DNA of 64,000 bases from Dermanyssus gallinae (GCA_003439945.1 QVRM01002377.1:1190001-1254000), one strand, 5' to 3'. Shown: positions 1-12,119, numbered from the stretch's first letter. Made by a program: numbers and translations. Notes: generated by a model from the sequence alone, not told the origin.

Positions 1-899
1 GCCTTTCATGCTTTTTAGGTTCTATGCTGTCCAGCGCATAGCGCTGAGTGACAGAAATGTTAGTATTTTTCAGCTTAAGTCCAGTAGAGTTAACATGTTA
101 GTTGTTTACTCTACTAAACTGAATTGTTAGAGAATATACCCAAAAAAATATATATACAGAGTGTTTGAATAATCTCGTCTGAAACTACGTGGTATAGCCA
201 AGCGCGGTGAGAAGATAATGTTTGCTAATGGAAACGGGGAGCTGAAATGCATCGTGTGGTAGTAAGATAGTTTTTTGATGAATTTTTCTAAGCTGTGATT
301 TTAGGTAGGCCGCCGACATACGTTCATAAAATGCGCGATTGTAAGAGAACGCAGTACTCAATTAGAAAGTCAAGCATACCAACGCATTCTGGAAATATCT
401 GCATTGTCTGAATTATACCTGATATTACATAGAGCAGTAATTATTGTGATATTAAAAAGAGTTCGCAAAATTATGTTATTGTATGTAGAGTTCCTGCTCT
501 AGCTGAGACTAATAATATTTTAGATGTAAACGATGTAGAATCGCTGTGTATATGTGGGTACTTAGTGTTATTGAATTATAATCACTTGTGTTGATTGATT
601 AAAGATTAATTCGCTTTACATGTATATTTAGTATACATGACACATTTTTATACCACGCAGCCTAGAGCGGCAGCATATATGTTACCTAAGCATCTATTTC
701 ATCAATATTCACTTCTAATACCTACTATGTAAGTGCCTTCCGCTAAAACAACCTCTTCTTTTTAATATACACCTGGACCTTTCTAACATTTAGTTTTAAA
801 GCTAGGGCCTCCGACAGGTGTATATCTCCAATTTCCTCAACTGTGAACTTTTTTTACAATATATTCAATTGAATCACTCCATAACTTACAAATTCGATA
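1..899. other. AT-rich sequence, nothing recognised
   Basis: I see no coding potential or known element here. The string TATATACAGAGTGTTTGAA near 153 resembles the start of some arthropod DNA-transposon ends, but no partner end was found, so it is not called. Confidence 0.4.
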
Positions 900-2650
900 C
901 TCGACACTTTCCTCCTGTATATATTTAGCTCGGTGTGCCCTTGTTTCCAGCATCCATGTTCTGGTATCTGCTAATAATAATAATAAAATTTCCACTCCTT
1001 ATTGAAATATCGTATACCCAGTCTACTGCCCCCATTTTTCGCGTTTCCTGTCTATATACATATGTTAAACTTAATCTGGCCCCATCGCCAATTGCCATGT
1101 GCCTTTTTACCTTCGAGTTCGTCATTCCTTTCGATACCTTTGCGTTTGCCATTACTTACGCCCCCTCTACTACCTAAATCTATTTAACCCATTTTGTATT
1201 TACGGCATTCTTTAATTCCAGCACTAAACCTTAACTTATTTTGTACTTTTATTAGTTTACATTTTTACATCACTTCTTCCCTCTCAATTAACTCTCAGAC
1301 ACAATTAAAACGATAACCCAATGCAAATTTATCGCTACTTTTTGTACTTTTCCTAACGTCCTCCAAAGCCGCGCGCTGTGGGTCAGAGTGGCATTCTAAA
1401 TTCTGGTACATACATGGCTTTCTATATAATCCTTGTTACTACATATATCTTAAGCACCTAGAGTCCCCTATACATAACTGCAGCTCTTATCCTTTTGGCC
1501 TTCTTTCTCCGTAAGATCTCTTTTTCCTCTGAATAGTTAACACCGGTAGGCATTGTCAACCCAAGATACAACTATCGTCTAAAATGATGCTCTCTTCTTC
1601 GTCTAGTTTGCGCGCTGCTTATATTTAGCATTTCCTGCCTGCATCACCTACATGTAATCCCAATTCAGTGCTGTGGACCTTTCGCGTTATTTTCTCTATA
1701 TTTATCAAAAAAATTACCTATGACAATGGAAACCTCTGTCTGACCCCCCGTAGCCTCTAAAAACTCTTTAGATTGTCCTGCTATTTGTACCGTGTTATTC
1801 CTGTACATTTCTTTCAGTAACTCTACACAGTTTCTCCCAAAACCTTGCTCCCAAATGACTTAATACAACTTTGTTCTACCATACTACAATATTTTTTTGT
1901 ATCTGAAAGCCCTACATAAACAAATAACAAAAATATAACAATAAACACCTACAAAAAACCTTAAATATAACAGCCTATCCTACACCGCACTGCAACTTCT
2001 CTATTTTCCCATTTGTCGCCAGAACACTCTGTACTCTACGCTTAAAACTCTGCATAAATATTCGATACATTATAGATGTAACTGTGATTGATCGCTTATT
2101 TTGTTAAGATCCACCTTTCATTGCCTCAACCCTCCTGGCGATGGCTTTTTCAAAATATATTATAACATAGAAAGTTCCTTCATTGGATAGCACACGTATT
2201 CGGTTTGCAATGCCTGGAAAATTACTATCGAAATTTCATTAGGAACATACGCCTTTCGTGCGTTCATTTTTTTCTACGTACTTGACCTCATCCACTATGG
2301 TTGTAATCTCGGCGCTAGTTATTGCTCTTTCTACACTGGTAGCGCCAGTCGTGAGAAATATTGTTTGTAAGACCGTTTTGTTCCACCGTGTATGCTATAT
2401 CCTGCTCAATATTTGTCATCTTCGTCCTAACATAACCCCGAAACTATTTTACCCTAGGAGCCCCTAAAATCTCGTAAAACTCCTTTTCGTTTGCATTTTT
2501 CATTTCAATTAGTACATTTTCTGCTCCCTTTTCTCTTCAAGAATGCCCCATTTTTTTGGCAATCTTGTTTCTGACTACGTTCGAGGGTCATCTGCAAGCT
2601 AGAGTTTGGAGCCGAGTTTAACTTTGTTATCGGAGGCACTGACAACGTCA
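900..2650 (-). pseudogene. Decayed non-LTR retrotransposon RT
   Basis: Reading the minus strand from about 1860 down gives, across several frames, a stretch like GRNCVELLKEMYRNNTVQIA followed by a broken catalytic region. Lower down (about 1560-1400) comes KAKRIRAAVMYRGL followed by AMYVPEF. This order matches the thumb and post-RT region of LINE polymerases that are abundant in arthropod genomes. The protein would have copied LINE RNA into the genome during target-primed reverse transcription. Stops and frameshifts occur every few dozen codons and no YADD box is readable, so the copy is dead. The open segment at 925-1152 (minus) is probably the tail of the same protein. Family assignment is from remembered patterns. 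That it is an RT relic is fairly likely; the boundaries are rough. Confidence 0.55.
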
Positions 2651-4045
2651 TAACAGACAATGTAGCATTGCTATCGCTATGAAGTAGGCCCGTACGATCT
2701 TACACCTTTTAAAACTTCATGAAACGTTGTACATGTATTTGATACGTTGGTCAATAGACTGCCTTCTGCTTACCCAACTAGTTAGATATAATAGCTTGAT
2801 GTCAAGCAAAATGTTTTCATGTCTTTACATACTCCTTTACATACAGCTGCATGAGTACATTCATAAAAAGGCTACATGTAGCAGTTTCTCCATGGCCCTT
2901 TGTGCCAAGTAGAAGCTCTTTGCATTCTAAACAGCAAAAGTTATATTGGAACGTCCTCACCTTCCTTTGGACTCGAAAAATCTATTGACGATGTGCTATA
3001 AAATCGTATCTACGTTATAGTATCTTAGATTCAAGAGCGTTTATGTGGAATCATAACGCATTTTGCTAGGCATATCAGGCCGTAGGCAGTGGTTATACGT
3101 ATAAGCTCTTCTATAGCTTTTTGGAAGCTCGATGGTACTAATCAAAAACGGAAAATATTTTATGCAATCCTCGTCGTTTTGTATCGCGGTTCTGGTTTTT
3201 TCGAGCCTGAATAGTCTAAAGGTTCTCTATTCAACCAGCAAACCCTAATACTCATTTCAGACGTTTCTGAATAGCTAGGCAATGTATTCATGCCAATACT
3301 CTCCTATGCCTACTAAATCATTGCTTTGCATACGCTCAAGACGGCCCGCCGTGCTTTCTAGACTGATTCCTAAAGTGTTCCTAAACTTATGAGCGGAGAC
3401 AATAGTACCCCGATAAGTGCATATTTGTTCTGGCTTATTTGGCGAACTTGTAATGAGAACCCTACATAAAAACACCATATTCGGCAAACATGTTTACCTA
3501 TATTTGCATATATTTGTCAAACCATTTCACAACTAAAACGTATGCAAACACCGCAAACAGGCTGCTTATATATGCTGGGAGACTCACTGTGCACCAATGA
3601 GTCGCTCATTTTCTAGAAGTTTTGATTTGTTGTGCATATATCGTTTTGGGCTTCGGCTTTAGCGTTCTATAAGAGATAAAAATCTGACTTTGTAAGTGGC
3701 TTATCAGGCACCTGCACCTTTATTGACAGTTAGATATTGTTAAATGACCTAAGCAATCTGCGTGTTTGCCGCCGGTTTCGTAATCAAACTCAACTACAAT
3801 CACTGTACTGTACTGAGTAAGGGCTGATGAGCTGACGAAGATGATTTCGATTGTTATTGCCTAGGGTACATGTTGATACTTCTTGTGACCATGCTTCTTC
3901 ATGTTTATAGATCATCGCACTTAGTATGTACTTGGCAGTTGCGCTGGAGTTTGCTGACAGCAGGAGCTACTTTCAATAGCCAGCTTTGCGACTAGTTTGC
4001 GTTACACGTTTCTACCCAAGTGGTCAGACCTTTATTAGAATTTAT
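2651..4045. other. AT-rich spacer, nothing recognised
   Basis: No domain, repeat family or RNA gene could be recognised. Open frames here are short and show no protein-like composition. Confidence 0.4.
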
Positions 4046-4127
4046 TCACGCAATACTTTACTGTACTACTACTATAACAACTACTACAATCACGCAATAC
4101 TTCACTATGATACTACTATTTATTCTT
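4046..4127 (+). repeat. 44-bp tandem duplication
   Basis: The segment starting TCACGCAATACTT at 4046 is repeated at 4090 with a few substitutions, including the TACTACTACTAT tail. Two copies only. Confidence 0.7.
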
Positions 4128-4324
4128 AGTGGTCTTGAAGCTATCAAGGCTTGGCCTCACATCGATGAGTTAAGGAACACTGTCCAGTGAATAAGAGACA
4201 CACACACCTGCTAAGTGATCTTGTCGTATTCGTGCTGCTGTTCGCAGCTATCCCTTTTTCATTTGTACACCTAGAGTTGACAGCAGCAACAGTGCCACCA
4301 CCACCACCAGTCGTCGTAACACAG

Positions 4325-4475
<151 letters not shown>

Positions 4476-4539
4476 TTCAGAATGGAGGCGTAGCAGAAAC
4501 ACCACCAGTACGAGCAGCGGCTAAGTAGTTGAAGATCTA

Positions 4540-6180
4540 CACAACGCCGGTGTCCGGCGCATAATTACCATAATAAGCCCATCTTGGCCCGTCGTCGCCC
4601 TCCTATTGCTACCGAGCGCAGCAGCTATCGTTGGTCGCAGCAACCCCCACCCCCAGCCCCCTCGCGCGTCTTGGCTTGGGGCGGCTGAACGAACGCTTCC
4701 GCCGCCGCCGCGTGTAGTATTAGCATGCGTACACATACCGTCGACAATGACGAACACGACGCCGCAGCGACAATGGAACGAAGCGAGCCTCCGAACTGAT
4801 AAAGCAGCAGCAGCAGCAGCGCAGCGAGTGTGCGGGCCGAAAACAGCCCGAATGAGAACACGGAACCAAGCCGAATGCCAGCCAGCCAGCTAGCCAGACA
4901 GGCAGGCAGGCAGGCTAAGGATGGCCAAGGAACTACGGCCGAACTCCGGTGAGAAGGACAATGGCGTGCACTCGAGCCAGCGAGAGATGGGGAGAGAGAT
5001 GGGGAGGAATAGAGGGGAGGGAGGAAAAAGAACAAGAGAGAGGGTGAATGGCGGATATGGGAGGTGCGGAAGCATTGAATATGCAAATTTACCGTTGGTT
5101 GTTCGCGACACCGGCGCCTTAAAACGACGAGTACCGCAGCAGCAACAGCAACAACAACAGCGAGAGCAACGTAAGCGGCGGCTAGCGACGGAAAAGCCTG
5201 CCCACGGGTGCGCTGCTCGCTGGCTAAGAGAATGTATCGTACTGTTTACAAAACCTGTCGCCGATGTCCTACCTACCCGGTCCTGCGTGTCAAAACAGTT
5301 AGTTATCGGCTGGAAATTTAGTGATTTCCTCCACTTTGGCGTCAGGCACGGCGGCCGAATGCAGCAGTAACGCGGGCGGCGCTCGTGACGCTAGGGCGCG
5401 CTGCGTCCACACCACCGCCATGGCCGGCACCGCCTTGTAGCTCTGCCCTTCTCGCTCATCTTGCTTTTTCTCCCCGACATGATTGTGATGAGAATGAGGA
5501 TGATGATGGTTAGGATGGTGATGATGGTGAGGATGGTGATGAGAGTGATGATGACGGGGAGGATGATGATGGTGAAGATGATGATCTTCGTTCGAATTTA
5601 TCTGCCAACCAACGAGCGAACGAACGCCTGCCTGTTGTCTCTCGCCTAGTCGGACAAGCAATACGCAGTTCAGGAGCAGGTTTTTCCCTTCATTCCCTTC
5701 TTACCTCGACTACTTAATTTCGACATCGCTCGAACCCGGTGCGGGTTGGTGTCCGCCCTCCGCGTACTTGATTGTCGGATAGAAAGCATGGGGCAGTCGC
5801 GCAGCGCACGGAATAGAAGCCGGTGGCCCATCGTCGACGTCGTCGTTCTCGTTGTCACGGTCATCGATGAGCTGGCGTGCCCGGCGAGCCGACACTGGAT
5901 ATTATCAGCATCGTCTAGCATAGCGTCTTACATAGAGGCAGACAGGCCAAGTGCACTAATGTTCATCGACTATTCGAAATGGTGGCTGCGAATATTTATT
6001 ATCGCAGAAATCGAGGCAGCGCCGGCCAGGGCAGCAGCAACAACAACGCCTACATATGGTTAAAATTATGATGGGGCTAATGATGATGGTGGTGGTGATA
6101 ACTGTTATCACGACGACTGTGATCTGAAACATCCTGAAACAGAGCACGCTGCCAAGCAGGCGGGCAAGCATTAGAGAAAA
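4540..6180. other. GC-rich, simple-repeat-rich region, possible promoter or exon 1
   Basis: Base composition changes sharply from the AT-rich surroundings. It contains CCGCCGCCGCG, CAG/CAA runs (about 4805-4822 and 5137-5162), a CAGG run at 4899-4914 and a GATGATG-type run at 5485-5585 that reads as poly-His on the minus strand. Long frames exist on both strands (minus 5299-5661 is His-rich; plus 4921-5370 has a Gln run), but none carries a recognised domain and no splice structure could be proven. CpG-rich islands of this kind often mark promoters or 5' UTRs of conserved genes in AT-rich arthropod genomes. That reading is inference only. Confidence 0.3.
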
Positions 6181-6253
6181 AGAGATTGGAGACTTGCGAT
6201 CGTTCCGAACGAGCTTCGACGATACGCTTTCAGACCCAGAGGTGTTCTGGCTT

Positions 6254-6283
6254 ATTTACTGCCATGCTGGAATGGCAGTAAAT
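6254..6283. repeat. Short perfect hairpin
   Basis: ATTTACTGCCAT at 6254-6265 is followed by a 6-nt loop and its exact reverse complement at 6272-6283. Function unknown. Confidence 0.7.
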
Positions 6284-6289
6284 TGGACA

Positions 6290-8490
6290 ACTGCAAGAAC
6301 TAGCCAGAATATGTATAATCTACTCTTGAAACATGGCGTAGTGTTGTGATTATTCTTGTCAATATTAACGTCATTGGTGTAATCATTCTATGATCATTTC
6401 AGGCTAATTGAGAACGCCTGCCGCCGGTGTTTAAGGTGCCGGGACTGTCGCTAGAAAAGACAACAGTAGCGGAGACAACGTTGTGTTCCCGCTGGCCCCC
6501 TGCTATTTACGGAACAAAGATGGAAGGTTGGTGTTCTTTTCAAGTTTTTGGTCAACAGCCATGTGTCGTTATCTTTCTCCCCGCCTTTCTTCACTTAAGG
6601 GAAGACGGCATGCTTTTCTTTAACTTTGGCCGTAACTATGGCGTTAGCAACTCGTATTTCTTGTTTAAACTTATAATAACCTAACACACATTATAGAGAC
6701 CCTAGTTGAGGTGGCAAGTACCGAGCTAAGCTCGTTACTTACATTTTACGTTTATTTTTAACTGTGTCGTATAACTGTTCTGACCGTGGACTTGGTCAAA
6801 CTTGTAGGAGGCGTAGGATGGTCTAGAATAAAAAACGACCTCCTTAAAAAATACCTTGCTTGTGGCAAACTACTGAAAGCTGTCGACGGTGACATGACTA
6901 TGACACAAATATGCACAGAAAATATGTGCTATTCTCCCTCATGAATGCGTGTTTTGAAATGCAAAACTATAAATATACTAGATAATAATACTGTGCATCT
7001 TTTTCTGGCGCACCAATTGCAAGTCATGCAGTCTGCCTTGTTACTGAACATCATGTTTAGGCTCTTCGAGATAACTATACGAGTCTTTACTTTTTATTTT
7101 ATAAATCGTTCGTACTCAGTAAATGACTATATTGGCGGCTCGTTTGAAGCGTTATTGGTTCATTTCAGCATGTTTTTCAGAATACCATATAATACGATGG
7201 TCTGAAAACGTGCGACGTAAGACTGGTTCTAACATATAATCATCTTGCGCTAAAGTGTTCAATCAATGGTACGGTAACAATTGACACGAGAATACTTCTC
7301 CGTAGCTCTCTTTATTCTATTTTGGTTGACAAAGGCTCAATTGACAACATCCATTTCAGTTCATGCACGCACTACTGTCATGCAAGTAAAGGTGCAATCA
7401 TGCCCGTCTCTCATGTTATATTTGTCAAACACACTCGACAACGAGTTGTATCAAAATACTTGGAACATAATATGCACCGTTGTACTCGCGTGTGTCTATG
7501 GTAAAGTCTAGGGGAAGTTGGAAGTTATCTGGAACCGATCTGCCCTGCGAAATACGTGTGGGTCCGTGTATACGGTTAGCTGTAAAGCCGATCGTAGCTG
7601 AAGCTGCTCGGGCATTGTCTGGGTCGCGCCTAATATGTGCACAGTCAACGGGCTGGGATCGTGTCTTTCTTCCTTTAGCGGATGCGCCCATCCGTTTGTA
7701 AATTGCTCCGATTGCTCAACAGGCAGGGGAACGCTAGCCAATCTCTATTAGCATTGATGGCCTTCAGGGAATGGGCCGCTGAGTTCGAGCCCCATCCTCG
7801 TCGTATTGCCTCAATGCCAAACAGTAACATCATTTAATTTCCGCTTGTCCTATTCGGCCATAGCGGAGTCGACGTTGTATCACGTTATCGGCTTCCATAT
7901 ATAATGGGCGAAGTCGATGGGGATCGGTCGCATCGCGTATAGAAGCAGCTCGGGCGCTTCTCAGCGCTTTCCGTCCTGGCTTTGTTCGTCGTCGCCAAGA
8001 TGACAGGTGGTGTGTGGTACGCTTTTCTCCTCTTTGCAAGCAGGAAATTGATTTGCAGATTTTTGTCAGCAAGATATGTGCACACGACGAACCTTGTCGC
8101 TTTTATTGCTGCTAGCGGTAACGATCCACCTAGCAATCGTTCGTCCTTCGTGAATTCAAGGGCGCTGCTTCTGCTGCTGCTGCTGCAGCTGGAGTCGACC
8201 CGAGAAAAGTTTCGTAGATCGGACCTTGCTACTCACAAGTGATGCGTTGCAGATTCGACTGCCACCCCTGTGAACACTTACAAAGTAAATCCTAACTATT
8301 GTCGATGGAGCGTAGAGCCTGTCTACGAGCCTGAAAAATCAAAATACTAGCATTGGTACGTTGGTAAGTTAACAGAAGTAACGTTTAGACAGCTAGCCTG
8401 AGGAAAACGACGACTAGACATGACGTACAGTACATCCTAACTGCAGCCTAAATTCCCGTCTAGTTTTATTTGCTTATATGTAAGAGGCAA
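6290..8490. other. Mixed unique sequence, no gene called
   Basis: No domain could be recognised. Around 7790 the sequence GAGTTCGAGCCCC resembles a tRNA B box, but no convincing A box or cloverleaf accompanies it. A short CTG repeat lies at 8166-8190. The segment 7830-8230 is GC-richer than its surroundings. Confidence 0.3.
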
Positions 8491-8495
8491 CAGTT

Positions 8496-8496
8496 G

Positions 8497-8541
<45 letters not shown>

Positions 8542-8562
8542 CTATATAAATATATATATATA
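8496..8562. repeat. Compound (CT)n(TA)n microsatellite
   Basis: A run of CT dinucleotides passes directly into TA dinucleotides with two small interruptions. No element end is evident on either side. Confidence 0.95.
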
Positions 8563-8569
8563 ACCATTG

Positions 8570-9115
8570 CTGTTCCACACCATTTAACGTAGTTATCTGG
8601 TCTTGGCTCTGGCAAAAGAAGAGACTCTTTTTTCGCAAAAAATGTCGCAGAATAGTCAAATCCACATGCAAACGTTATCAGTTTAGGCTGTGCGTACTTT
8701 CTCACGACGTCGTGTAGCTATTGGAGTCCTTAGCAATAGATTTTAACAAGACGGTTAGAATCCTTCCCCACGGGTCTAAACGCTAAGGCACTGAGGCTTG
8801 TAGATGTAGACATAAAATAATAAATTAGAAAGCCCTTTGAGAACAATAATATAGATCAGCCTTTTTTGGTACGCTCTTTATCTTATTTTGCTGTATACCA
8901 CGCTTGCCCGTCATTGGAACTAATGAAGAAGCTTCCACTCGTGGAAATTATTTCGTGACAAAATAGTACAAATTGAACTCCTGCTAGGGCAATTTATTTA
9001 CGTATGTGTTTATGTGCTTATTAGACGACGACCTAGCTTTCCCATATGTTTTATGAACAAATAACCAAGAATGTAAGTGTTCGTCTGGTATCTGTTTTTG
9101 TTAGACAACTGATTT
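8570..9115. other. Unique AT-rich spacer
   Basis: Nothing recognisable was found between the two microsatellites. Confidence 0.4.
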
Positions 9116-9119
9116 TTAC

Positions 9120-9120
<1 letters not shown>

Positions 9121-9151
<31 letters not shown>

Positions 9152-9153
9152 TG

Positions 9154-9185
<32 letters not shown>

Positions 9186-9205
9186 CATATATGTATATAT
9201 ATACA

Positions 9206-9237
<32 letters not shown>

Positions 9238-9238
9238 G

Positions 9239-9289
<51 letters not shown>

Positions 9290-9304
9290 TTTATATATAT
9301 ATAT
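9121..9304. repeat. (TA)n microsatellite with TACA/TGTA variants
   Basis: About 180 bp of TA dinucleotides interspersed with regular CATATATG and GTATATATATAC motifs. It stops six bases before the large palindrome that starts at 9311. Confidence 0.97.
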
Positions 9305-9310
9305 TTTAAC

Positions 9311-9553
9311 GGCGAACACCGCAATCTTGTGGACGGGCTTCGAAAGGAACCTTGTTGTAAACAATCGCGGGCTAGGGGAGGATTTTTTTAGGTAGATGTT
9401 CAGGGTGTTGCGCCCTGAACTTCTACCGAAAAAATCCTCCTCTGCCCCGCGATTGTTTACAACAAGGTTCCTTTCGAAGCCCGTCCACAAGATTGCGGTG
9501 TTCGCCGCCCTAATACCCAATGAGTTTTCCGCTTACTGGGTATTAGGGCGGCG
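9311..9553. repeat. Large fold-back: 196-bp palindrome plus second hairpin
   Basis: The arm 9311-9405 is matched almost base for base by the reverse complement 9413-9506, with a 7-nt loop at 9406-9412. Differences are confined to a few positions near 9371-9397. A second inverted repeat, 9503-9520 with 9536-9553, starts inside the right arm and has a 15-nt loop. There is no coding potential. It abuts the (TA)n ending at 9304, so it could be a fold-back DNA element or MITE-like insertion in the microsatellite, or a snap-back duplication. No family recognised. Confidence 0.9.
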
Positions 9554-9844
9554 ACACAGGCCCTAGTCTAGTCGTCTCCTTGAGCACGTCATGCGCAACC
9601 CTGCAGCGGTTGAGGTTTACTTAAAGTAATTTTTGCCATTGACCTGTTGATGTTTCCTCAGCCCCTAACGAGACACTCCAGCCATCTTCTCGGTCGTTGG
9701 CGGCGACGGTAAGGTACCTTGTCTTTTTCCCTCATCATGCCCTCCCGGTTTGGTGATATCGCCTTGGTTGTGTTCCTCCCCACCGCTACTTTCTTTGATA
9801 TTGTCTATCCCCCTCGTTTTTACCCCTGGCTAAACCTTTTTTTT
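9554..9844. other. Spacer between fold-back and LINE tail
   Basis: No recognisable feature. It ends in CCTTTTTTTTAGAATAG, where the pentamer tail of the minus-strand LINE begins. Confidence 0.35.
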
Positions 9845-10012
9845 AGAATAGAATAGAATAGAAAACGCCTTTATTTACCGAATTTACGAATATACACATT
9901 TGGGTCCTTGATGATAAAGCAACGGAACAGCGTGTTCACAAGTGTAGATGTTGTTTTGACTAGCTCTCTTATATGTACAGAAAATGTTAGATCTGTTGAC
10001 ATTAATACACCG
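9845..10012 (-). pseudogene. LINE K fragment: RT C-terminus and (ATTCT)n tail
   Basis: The minus strand reads GVLMSTDLTFSVHIRELVK followed by TLVNTLFRCF and a stop. This is the segment just after the catalytic box in CR1/jockey-type RTs, where a LG(V/I) motif introduces the primer-grip region. After the stop, AATAAAGGCG leads into about four copies of TATTC, a short tandem tail typical of CR1-related LINEs. It lies on the far side of the mariner from the N-terminal RT half of what looks like the same element, but the YADD region between the halves is missing, so the locus lost sequence around the mariner insertion. Confidence 0.65.
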
Positions 10013-11275
10013 AGATCCGGTAGTTCAATAAGTTATTAGAATGAAAACCGAGAATTTTCCAAATCATGTTTTTAAATTTTTCTTATTCGATATACTCCCC
10101 GAGAAGCTCAATACACTTTTCCCACCGAGATTTCAGAGCTTTCATACCTCTTGAGTAGAATTCCGCGTTAGACTGAAAATAGGCATTGACAGCAGCCTTA
10201 ACCTCTTCATTGCTGGAAAAACGCTTTCCACCGAGACTATTCTTCAAATGTCCGAAGAGGAAATGATCAGAGGGGGCCAGGTCTGGAGAATAGGAGGGTT
10301 GTTCAATAAGTTCGAACCTCAGTTGAGCCAGTTTTGCCGATGCTTGCCGGGACTTGTGTGCAGGAGCATTGTCCTGGTGAAACGGGACAACCTTCTTCTG
10401 CAAAGCGGGCCGTTTCACGATGAGTTCTTGCTAACGGCAGTCCAACAGTCTTGCATAATATTCTCCTGTGATCGTTTTACAGCTCTCAAGGTAGTCGACC
10501 AGCATTATTCTACGTTGGTCTTAAAAAACTGTAGCCATCACCTTTCCGGTCAATGCCGTTGTCCGCACCCTCTTCGGAGGTCCTTCATCAGGTGCACACC
10601 ATTGGCAAGATGCTTCTTGGGTCTCGGGAGTGTAGTGAAGAACCCGGCTTTCATCGACGGTCATGAATCTGCACCAAAAATTCGACAGATTGTTCGACAT
10701 CTTGGCCAAATTTCGCTGTAAAGCCAAAACAGGCGCGTCTTTTTGGCCTTGGTTGAGCAAATGCGGCAGCCATTTTGCTCTAAGCTCTTTCATCTTCAAG
10801 TTTTCGTGTAGGATAAAATGCACACTGCCTAAACTAATCCCAAATGCCTCCGCTATTTCCTTAATGTTCATTCGCTTATCTGTGCCAAGAATTTTTCGCA
10901 CTTTCTCTACGTTTTCCTCATCAGTTGCCGTTTTTTGGCCTCCTGGACGTAGTTCATCCTCGGTGCTCCTGCGACCTCTTTTTAACACATTAATCCAGTT
11001 GGAAACAGTGGCAAAACATGGCGCAGAGTCACTGTACGTCTCGTCTAACTCAATTTTTACTTGGGTCGCATTCCAACCTTTGAAATAAAAATGCTTGATA
11101 ACCACTCGAAACTCTTTTTTCTCCATTTTTAAAAATCACGCCGATACGTTGCACGGGAAAAGCTATCAAACGAAAATATATACAGCGAACATTTTTTTGG
11201 CATTTATGTACAAGGCCCAATCGTTAGTCATTTCTAATAGTTGCGTGCACGTAGAACGACGAGGTACATACGTGT
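10013..11275 (-). mobile_element. mariner transposon copy 1
   Basis: About 1.26 kb, the normal size for mariner. It encodes a transposase on the minus strand and is bounded by weakly conserved inverted ends. The left end has CCGGTAGTTCAATAAGTT then ATTAGAATGA; the right end read inward has CAACTATTAGAAATGA. It splits LINE K: RT residues run up to FDTFQH at the right edge and resume beyond the left edge. Exact terminal bases and the TA duplication could not be fixed because the ends are decayed. Confidence 0.75.
10083..11126 (-). pseudogene. mariner transposase, DD34D, two in-frame stops
   Basis: The protein would cut and paste the mariner element at TA dinucleotides. From the start at 11126 (about 347 codons) it has an N-terminal helix-turn-helix (WNATQVKIELDE), a second HTH (IKEIAEAFGISLGSVHFIL), then the catalytic domain. 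The first Asp is in TVDES, the second in HQDNAPAH and the third in SPDLAPSD. Exactly 34 residues separate the second and third Asp, so this is DD34D. Only two lesions interrupt one continuous frame: TAA at 10521-10523, where families have Trp after VF, and a TAG near 10417. No frameshift is needed between the halves. It is therefore a recently inactivated copy. The family assignment is secure; the subfamily is not determined. Confidence 0.9.
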
Positions 11276-12115
11276 TGAAAAGTATCAAAAAAGTTATTCA
11301 CAGTCATATAGTTAGTTACGTGTTTGGCTAAGATCTTTTCAAACATTGGGCAGGCGATGGAACACTGAGCCACAGGGCGATAATTCTCAACGCGCTTTTT
11401 GGGCCCCTTCTTGTGTATCGGTGTGACAATGCCCTGTTTGAAAACTTCTTGGACTACGGTGTCATTGTATGAACGTTCGAAGATGAGTTTTAATGGCTCC
11501 GCAAAAATTTAGCTAGCTTTTTAAAAAATATAGGTGGAATGCCATCAGGTGTATGGCTGCATTTGGGTTTCAGAGATAAGAGTTGCATGTAAATGTCATA
11601 TTCATTAAAATCAATAGGTGAGTCGCTGTAGCTCGTAGGAAAATAAGATGCTGACATGGGTGAGACGGAAGTCACTGGCACCGTGTTGAACAAAGATGAG
11701 AAATGAGCTGCTAGAAGCTCAACCTTCTCCTCGTCTGTCGATGCCGATAGTGAGTTAGATTCCAGGGTTGGTGGAGACTCGTTGCTTGTGAGGCGTGAGT
11801 TCGCGTAGCGGAAGAGGGACCGGCTGTCCTTGACGCTTATGCTCATCTCGGTCAGGATGCGGAGACGCTTTGTTGCTTTCATGAGTTTCCGATGATATGT
11901 AGTGGACGAAGCGGGATCAGGGAGCGAGGAAATTACTCGTTCGAGGCGGGCTACGTGTGAGCGCAGTTTCATGAGCTTCTTGTCGACCACAAGAGGAGTA
12001 AAGGCTTCGATCAGAAAACGACAGCACCGCATGAACTTGTTGTACATATCGTTAGCATCATGGCAGTCTAGAAAGAAAACCCTCTAATCGATGAGGTTGA
12101 GGTGGTTGGACATTT
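11276..12115 (-). pseudogene. LINE K fragment: EN-RT linker and RT N-terminal half
   Basis: The open part 11490-12047 covers the linker and RT start (SHTPDGIPPIFFKKLAKF). After a frameshift near 11505 the next frame gives EPLKLIFERSYNDTV, then VTPIHKKGPKKRVENYRPVA and FEKILAKHVTN, which are classic RT motifs 1-2 of CR1/jockey-like elements. The frame ends at FDTFQH where the mariner begins. Upstream, around 12100, a readable NHLNLID..VFFLDCHDAND segment is the usual end of the endonuclease-RT linker. The element would have encoded endonuclease plus RT, but the endonuclease is gone here. Confidence is high that it is an RT and moderate for the clade. Confidence 0.8.
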
Positions 12116-12119
12116 TTTC

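Noticed and set aside
5299..5661. Minus-strand His-rich protein of 120 residues
   Set aside because: It follows from an ATG/GATGATG simple repeat, has no domain, and opposite-strand frames are equally open.
7740..7815. tRNA gene or SINE from GAGTTCGAGCCCC
   Set aside because: B-box-like only; no A box at correct distance and no cloverleaf.
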